Positions 44,093 through 47,706 of a stretch of DNA of 47,706 nucleotides are shown piece after piece. Origin of the DNA: Nitrosarchaeum sp. (lineage in GTDB: Archaea; Thermoproteota; Nitrososphaeria; Nitrososphaerales; Nitrosopumilaceae); assembly GCA_021414105.1 (NCBI GenBank), contig JAIOPB010000020.1:1-47706 (forward strand), written 5' to 3'. The position numbers and the translations under genes are program-made. Below the pieces are notes generated by a model. It ran no database searches. It was not told where the DNA came from and saw only the letters and a list, made by a program, of their open reading frames with translations. Every line of letters begins with the position of its first letter. Within the stretch, counting starts at the first letter, position 1.

Positions 44093-44200
44093 AACATTTT
44101 GATTCTTTAGTACTTTAGCCTCATTTGACGATTTACAGTTGGAATGAATATTTTGACCCTTTAATGAGCATCTTCCAATATGATTGCGATGTTTAGTTTC

Positions 44201-44216
44201 TCTAAATCCTTAAGTT
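44201..44216 (+). promoter_or_regulatory. 16-nt promoter-like element, copy 1
   Basis: TCTAAATCCTTAAGTT, beginning 36 nt before the ATG at 44237. An identical copy begins 37 nt before the ATG at 46444. Confidence 0.5.
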
Positions 44217-44236
44217 CATTCCAAGTCATAAAAGAA

Positions 44237-45025
44237 ATGAAAGTGGAATTATTAATTATAGGAGTCATATTGATGATCTCAGTATCTGTAATTCCATCAT
44301 ATGCCACAATTTTTCAAGAAAAATTATTAGAATCAGATTCTGTTAGAATCTCATTTGGTGATGACATGATAAATTCCAATGGTAATGTAACACCAACCAT
44401 TAAAACGGTGGAATTAAAATCGAATGTCGGTTCAATTTTAGTCAAAAATCCTATTTTTAGAGCAATGGGAAACAGTTTTGCCATAAAATCATTTGAGGAT
44501 AGTACAATAATTTATGGAATAAACAAAGGACCCACGTTTAATCTTCATACGTTGATATTTGTAGAAGGAAATACCATAAAGCTCAATGATGTTGCTAAAT
44601 TTTCAATATCCGAAATAAGTAAGCAAGTAATTCCAGAAGAGACAGTATCAAAAACAAATCATCTCAATATGCTGGTACAATCTATGCAAACCACATACAA
44701 TGCAAAAGATCTCCATTTTGATGTAAAGACATTTGATAAATCAAAATATTCTGGAAATGATTTTCAAAACTTTTTTGGAAAAATAGATGGGGTAAAAATT
44801 ACTGCAGTAACAAAAAACCCAGACGGCAAGATCCTTGACACTCAGACAGGAGTTACCAAATATGGAATCTACATGGGCAAGATCTATGTACCTGCAAATC
44901 TCTGGAGTAAGGGTTGGTATACTATAGAGATTTCAGCAAGTAGTGATATTGGAACCGCACAAAAGACAATTGAATTCTATGTTGCAGGCCAAACCCCTCC
45001 AAAAGACGGAAACTCATCCCCCTGA
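44237..45025 (+). CDS. Exported protein of unknown function with Ig-like C-terminal region
   Basis: About 262 residues from the ATG at 44237. A signal peptide (VELLIIGVILMISVSVIPSYA) is followed by a long beta-rich region and a C-terminal segment (GVKITAVTKNPDGKILDTQ, then KGWYTIEISASSDIGTAQKT) that reads like an immunoglobulin-like fold. I do not recognise a family. The frame is open to an ATG at 44180, but the later start gives a normal signal peptide and is supported by a 16-nt promoter element (44201-44216) that recurs, at almost the same distance, before the peptide gene at 46444. Confidence 0.72.
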   Translation: MKVELLIIGVILMISVSVIPSYATIFQEKLLESDSVRISFGDDMINSNGNVTPTIKTVELKSNVGSILVKNPIFRAMGNSFAIKSFEDSTIIYGINKGPTFNLHTLIFVEGNTIKLNDVAKFSISEISKQVIPEETVSKTNHLNMLVQSMQTTYNAKDLHFDVKTFDKSKYSGNDFQNFFGKIDGVKITAVTKNPDGKILDTQTGVTKYGIYMGKIYVPANLWSKGWYTIEISASSDIGTAQKTIEFYVAGQTPPKDGNSSP

Positions 45026-45108
45026 TTGCAATTGAAACTCATTATCTGTCTGAATGATGGCGTAATCCACTGAAATCAGTTATTAAAGGGGATTTTATTA
45101 AAATCGAT

Positions 45109-45567
45109 ATGCCTAGTATACAAGACAAAACTTGGATCAAACTATGGAAAGAAAACACTCCTGAAATCAGAGAGAGAATAGTGCAATGGCGTAAAGAAAA
45201 TGCCATTATTAGAATAGATAGACCAAGTCGTTTGCAGAGAGCCCGAAGATTAGGCTACAAGGCAAAACAAGGCATAGTTGTTGTTAGAATGAGAGTTGGT
45301 ACTGGTGGTATGCGAAAACAAAGACCAGTTGCTGGTAGAAGACCAAAACATCTTGGTGTTACCAGAATCAAGGCAGATGATGACATGAAAACAGTTGCAG
45401 TAAGAAGAGTACTTGAAAGATATCCTAACATGACACTTTTGGGTTCATACTTTGTCTACAAAGATGGTATGCATTACTGGTTTGAAGTTATCTTGGCAGA
45501 TCCAATGCATCCAAGAATTGCACAAGACAAAGAATTACGACAAAAAATGCCTCAGATAACTGCATAA
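45109..45567 (+). CDS. rpl15e: Ribosomal protein L15e (eL15)
   Basis: A 152-residue basic large-subunit protein. ENAIIRIDRPSRLQRARRLG, the glycine-rich VRMRVGTGGMRKQRPVAGR and GSYFVYKDGMHYWFEVILAD are typical L15e segments. A TATA-like TTATTAAA lies at 45080-45087. An exported CFI-box protein gene begins 1 nt after its stop, so the two share a message although their roles look unrelated. Confidence 0.97.
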   Translation: MPSIQDKTWIKLWKENTPEIRERIVQWRKENAIIRIDRPSRLQRARRLGYKAKQGIVVVRMRVGTGGMRKQRPVAGRRPKHLGVTRIKADDDMKTVAVRRVLERYPNMTLLGSYFVYKDGMHYWFEVILADPMHPRIAQDKELRQKMPQITA

Positions 45568-45568
45568 A

Positions 45569-46411
45569 TTGAAATCAAAATTATTTGTTTCATTTCTTCT
45601 AGTTCTAGTAGTTGTGCCGGTATATGGTCAATTGCTTTCTGATAAGACCGGACTAGTAAATAGATTAGATGTCAATACCGGTGGATATTCTTTTGAAGTT
45701 GAAACTGTTGCAAACTTTGACATACAGGATTTTGAGTTTGATGAAGAGCAAAAACGCTTGACCCTTTACGTTTCTAGTAGTCTTGAAAATAATTTAGGTG
45801 AGGTGTATCTTCCGCAAACTCTTTTGAGTGGAGATTTTACTTTTTATATCAATGGGGAGGAATATTTTCCAACAATAAAACTCAATGACAATATTTCATT
45901 TATCACATTAAATTTTACAGGCTCTGGTAATAACAAAATAGAAATTATTGGAACTGGTTATCTGCAGGGAGTCAATCAAACATCAATTCCAATTGAAAAT
46001 GAATCACCTGCTGAAAATAAATCACAAGATAAAACAGGCGGATGTCTAATTGCTACTGCTACATTTGGTAGTGAACTAGCACCACAAGTGCAACAACTAC
46101 GAGAATTACGTGATAATCAATTGCTCCAAACAGAATCAGGAAAATCGTTTATGAGTTCATTTAATGACTTCTATTATTTCTTTAGTCCAACAATAGCAGA
46201 CTGGGAAAGAGAAAATCCACTATTCAAAGAAACAGTAAAGATTATGATAACTCCCATGGTTAGCTCACTTTCCATTCTAAACTATGTAGATATGGATTCA
46301 GAAGCCAGTGTACTGGGATATGGAATATCTCTGATTCTATTGAATATTGGAATGTATTTTGTGGCTCCTGCTATTGTGATTGTGGGAATTAAAAATTCTA
46401 AACTTTTCTAA
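45569..46411 (+). CDS. Exported membrane protein with CFI-box motif
   Basis: A 280-residue protein with an N-terminal signal (residues 1-20), a beta domain (~25-132), a polar spacer, and then GGCLIATATFGSELAPQV with Cys159 followed by LRELRD, ESGKSFM and FFSPTIADW. This is the archaeal CFI-box pattern (C-F/L-I-A-T-A), a conserved region of unknown function often next to membrane spans. Two hydrophobic stretches end the chain (~228-275). The TTG start at 45569 is one base after the L15e stop. The Cys could be modified or bind metal; nothing proves it. Confidence 0.75.
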   Translation: MKSKLFVSFLLVLVVVPVYGQLLSDKTGLVNRLDVNTGGYSFEVETVANFDIQDFEFDEEQKRLTLYVSSSLENNLGEVYLPQTLLSGDFTFYINGEEYFPTIKLNDNISFITLNFTGSGNNKIEIIGTGYLQGVNQTSIPIENESPAENKSQDKTGGCLIATATFGSELAPQVQQLRELRDNQLLQTESGKSFMSSFNDFYYFFSPTIADWERENPLFKETVKIMITPMVSSLSILNYVDMDSEASVLGYGISLILLNIGMYFVAPAIVIVGIKNSKLF

Positions 46412-46422
46412 ATCCTTAAGTT
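46407..46422 (+). promoter_or_regulatory. 16-nt promoter-like element, copy 2
   Basis: TCTAAATCCTTAAGTT, overlapping the stop codon of the CFI-box gene and beginning 37 nt before the ATG of the 33-residue peptide. Confidence 0.5.
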
Positions 46423-46443
46423 TGTATAATCTTACCTTCACAC

Positions 46444-46545
46444 ATGAGAAATACCACCAAAGGTGTAATTGCTATTGTTGTTGGTCTTGTGGCATTTTAT
46501 GGAATAATGTTGGCATTATTTAATACGCCATTTTGGGGATATTGA
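46444..46545 (+). CDS. Small single-span membrane peptide (33 aa)
   Basis: Reads MRNTTKG, then a hydrophobic span (VIAIVVGLVAFYGIMLALF) and the end NTPFWGY. A promoter-like TCTAAATCCTTAAGTT at 46407-46422 lies at the right distance for a leaderless ATG, overlapping the end of the previous gene. Thaumarchaea carry many such one-span peptides, some as respiratory-complex subunits; no family is recognised here. Confidence 0.6.
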   Translation: MRNTTKGVIAIVVGLVAFYGIMLALFNTPFWGY

Positions 46546-46591
46546 TTTTAATTCCTAAAAATTTAAGTTAAAATTCATTATATTTTTTCTC

Positions 46592-46687
46592 ATGGAGCAT
46601 ACTGAGGATTGTGCATATAGAAATACCAATAATCTAAAACATGTCAACTGTTTTTGTACATGTCACAAAATTATAATAAACAAATAG
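46592..46687 (+). CDS. Small cysteine/histidine-rich peptide (31 aa), tentative
   Basis: An ATG-initiated frame of 31 residues with Cys7, His17, Cys20, Cys22, Cys24 and His25 (HVNCFCTCHK). A TATA-like TTAAGTT begins at 46563, 29 nt before the ATG, the same distance as for its neighbour. Possible small zinc- or copper-binding peptide; equally it might be chance in AT-rich DNA. Confidence 0.4.
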   Translation: MEHTEDCAYRNTNNLKHVNCFCTCHKIIINK

Positions 46688-46734
46688 ATCCTAAATTGAG
46701 ATTTGTTTTTATTTTGTTTGTGAAAATATGATTT

Positions 46735-46815
46735 ATGAATAATGCAAAAGTTGCATTAATTGGTGGATTTTGTATTGTTGCAGTGTTATCTGTGATCTTG
46801 GTTTTTCTTCGCTAG
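46735..46815 (+). CDS. Small hydrophobic peptide (26 aa), tentative
   Basis: MNNAKVAL followed by a single predicted membrane span (IGGFCIVAVLSVILVFL) and a final Arg. No clear TATA box or ribosome site is seen. Third of three consecutive tiny frames on this strand. Confidence 0.45.
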   Translation: MNNAKVALIGGFCIVAVLSVILVFLR

Positions 46816-46854
46816 ATATTTCCTAAAATACTAGTATTTTAAAACCATGATCTG

Positions 46855-47109
46855 TTGGGAGAAAAAGAAGCATTAGCATTTCTTAAGAAAAGTAACAAAT
46901 CTATTGTTCAGGCTTGGGAATCTTACAAGCTCAAGATTGGTAATTCTGAGAACAAACAGCTAAACGATGTTTTCAAACAGATGTTTAAAGCATGGTCGCT
47001 ATCAAATCAAAAAGCAATAGACCTTCTTGAAAACAAACATACGAAAACTGTAAAGAAAACACCAATACTCAAAGAGAAAAAATCTGGAAAAAATAATAAA
47101 AATAATTAA
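46855..47109 (+). CDS. Small charged hypothetical protein (84 aa)
   Basis: A helical, Lys/Glu-rich protein (GEKEALAFLKKSNKSIVQAW, then LNDVFKQMFKAWSLSNQKAI) with a strongly basic C-terminal tail (HTKTVKKTP, ending in K and N residues). No family recognised. The start is TTG at 46855; the ATG at 46847 is out of frame and stops after nine codons. Convergent with the redoxin gene, 2-nt gap. Confidence 0.65.
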   Translation: MGEKEALAFLKKSNKSIVQAWESYKLKIGNSENKQLNDVFKQMFKAWSLSNQKAIDLLENKHTKTVKKTPILKEKKSGKNNKNN

Positions 47110-47111
47110 TC

Positions 47112-47706
47112 TTATTCGTTTAACAGTTTTTGAATCATTGCTTCAACATTGCCTGATTGCCCAAAAGAGACATCCCTTAGGATTCCTTTTCTATCTACTA
47201 GTATCATAGATGGTGTTCCCTGCAATGCAAATTTTTCAAATGTCTCTGCTGAGTATTCTTTTGTTTTCATATAGTCTCTAACTCTCTGAATAATCTGTTT
47301 TCTATATTCTTCTGGTTGTGAATCAAATTCTGGGATTTGCCCATAAATGAATTGTAATATTTTATCCTCGCTTACTTTGCCGTCTGTTTTATCTAGCTTG
47401 TCCATTGCAAGAGGAAATGGAATTTTATATGGTAGTTTGTTGCCATTTTGCAATTGTCCATACATTGATAGTGCGTTTTGTGTTTCACCAATAACTTCGC
47501 CAGTTTCTACTAGCATTTTCAAATTATCCAAAGTATTTTTATCATAATCCTCAAACGCTGTGGCAATTCCTATCACTCTAACGCCCTCATCTTTGTATTT
47601 GTTGTAGATCTTAATTGCTTCAGGAAGTGCATGCATAAAACAACCAGGACAATTCACCTGAAATACCTCTACTAAAACAATATGATCTTTTTCCTGATCA
47701 AAGTTT
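47112..47706 (-). CDS. TlpA-like thiol-disulfide oxidoreductase / redoxin (partial)
   Basis: Thioredoxin-fold protein running off the right edge; about 197 residues are visible. The active site is CPGC in VEVFQVNCPGCFMHALPEA, followed by VIGIATAFEDYD; the cis-Pro loop is LQGTPSMILVDRKG. The frame stays open upstream of a GTG at 47657 with convincing thioredoxin-fold sequence (DHIVLVEVFQ), so the true start lies outside the window. Between active site and cis-Pro loop is an unusually long helical insertion (~100 residues), as in TlpA/ResA relatives. Role: disulfide reduction or peroxide handling; location undetermined. Confidence 0.85.
   Translation of the reverse strand, partial: NFDQEKDHIVLVEVFQVNCPGCFMHALPEAIKIYNKYKDEGVRVIGIATAFEDYDKNTLDNLKMLVETGEVIGETQNALSMYGQLQNGNKLPYKIPFPLAMDKLDKTDGKVSEDKILQFIYGQIPEFDSQPEEYRKQIIQRVRDYMKTKEYSAETFEKFALQGTPSMILVDRKGILRDVSFGQSGNVEAMIQKLLNE

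Noticed and set aside
45046-45080. ATGATGG with CTGA about 10 nt on, as a possible C/D box guide RNA
   Set aside because: Only half of the box set is convincing; no second C box or terminal stem found. Overlaps the L15e promoter region.

Overview
The window is AT-rich, densely coded archaeal DNA that fits a marine group I.1a ammonia-oxidising thaumarchaeon (Nitrosopumilus / Nitrosarchaeum type). The evidence is a copper nitrite reductase-like NirK, a fused ADP-forming acyl-CoA synthetase beside an enoyl-CoA hydratase (the pair used in the thaumarchaeal 3-hydroxypropionate/4-hydroxybutyrate CO2-fixation cycle), LysW-carrier lysine/arginine biosynthesis, a degenerate FtsZ, archaeal DnaG, CTP-type riboflavin kinase, diphthine synthase, ribosomal proteins L15e, L31e and L39e, and a B12-dependent methionine synthase. 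Most genes carry a TATA-like box about 25-33 nt before the start codon and no leader. TTG and GTG starts are common. I saw no tRNA, rRNA, CRISPR array or insertion sequence. Apart from 46412-46854, which holds three tiny ORFs, no gap exceeds 300 nt.

Layout. 1-2640: a truncated zinc-ribbon DEAH helicase, an orphan beta-class DNA methyltransferase and TatA. 2661-8306: a secreted coiled-coil metallopeptidase, an MFS carrier coupled to a UbiE-like methyltransferase, and proteasome alpha. 8435-16679: a winged-helix regulator, glutamate dehydrogenase, a small TOPRIM protein, a glutamine amidotransferase, the two carbon-fixation genes, an IscA-type protein, DnaG and riboflavin kinase. 16699-27523: a long minus-strand block. 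One unit is argG-lysW2-argX-lysY-lysZ-lysJ-lrp; the next is homocitrate synthase-lysW1-lysX-lysK-dph5-ribL. Together they supply most of the carrier-protein steps for lysine and arginine, with lysY/Z/J/K presumably shared by both branches.

27661-34721: a NitT/TauT-type ABC importer, methionine synthase split into two proteins, and a convergent methylene-tetrahydrofolate reductase. 34748-39713: a Nudix hydrolase, L39e, L31e with a long lysine-rich repeat tail, the FtsZ-like protein, a tRNA methylthiotransferase and a class II fumarase-family enzyme. 39835-47706: nirK, a D-2-hydroxyacid dehydrogenase, and a run of exported or membrane proteins (a Kazal-like inhibitor protein, an IP-W-K repeat protein, an Ig-like protein and a CFI-box protein) with L15e among them. 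Three tiny peptides, a small basic protein and a truncated TlpA-like redoxin close the window.

The features most worth a second look are the LysW copy ending in Gln instead of Glu, the coiled-coil metzincin, a ~37-residue module shared by two exported proteins, the L31e tail, the Kazal-like protein, a nested dyad before homocitrate synthase, a hairpin behind a TATA-like box at 44059-44092, and a 16-nt identical promoter element before two genes.
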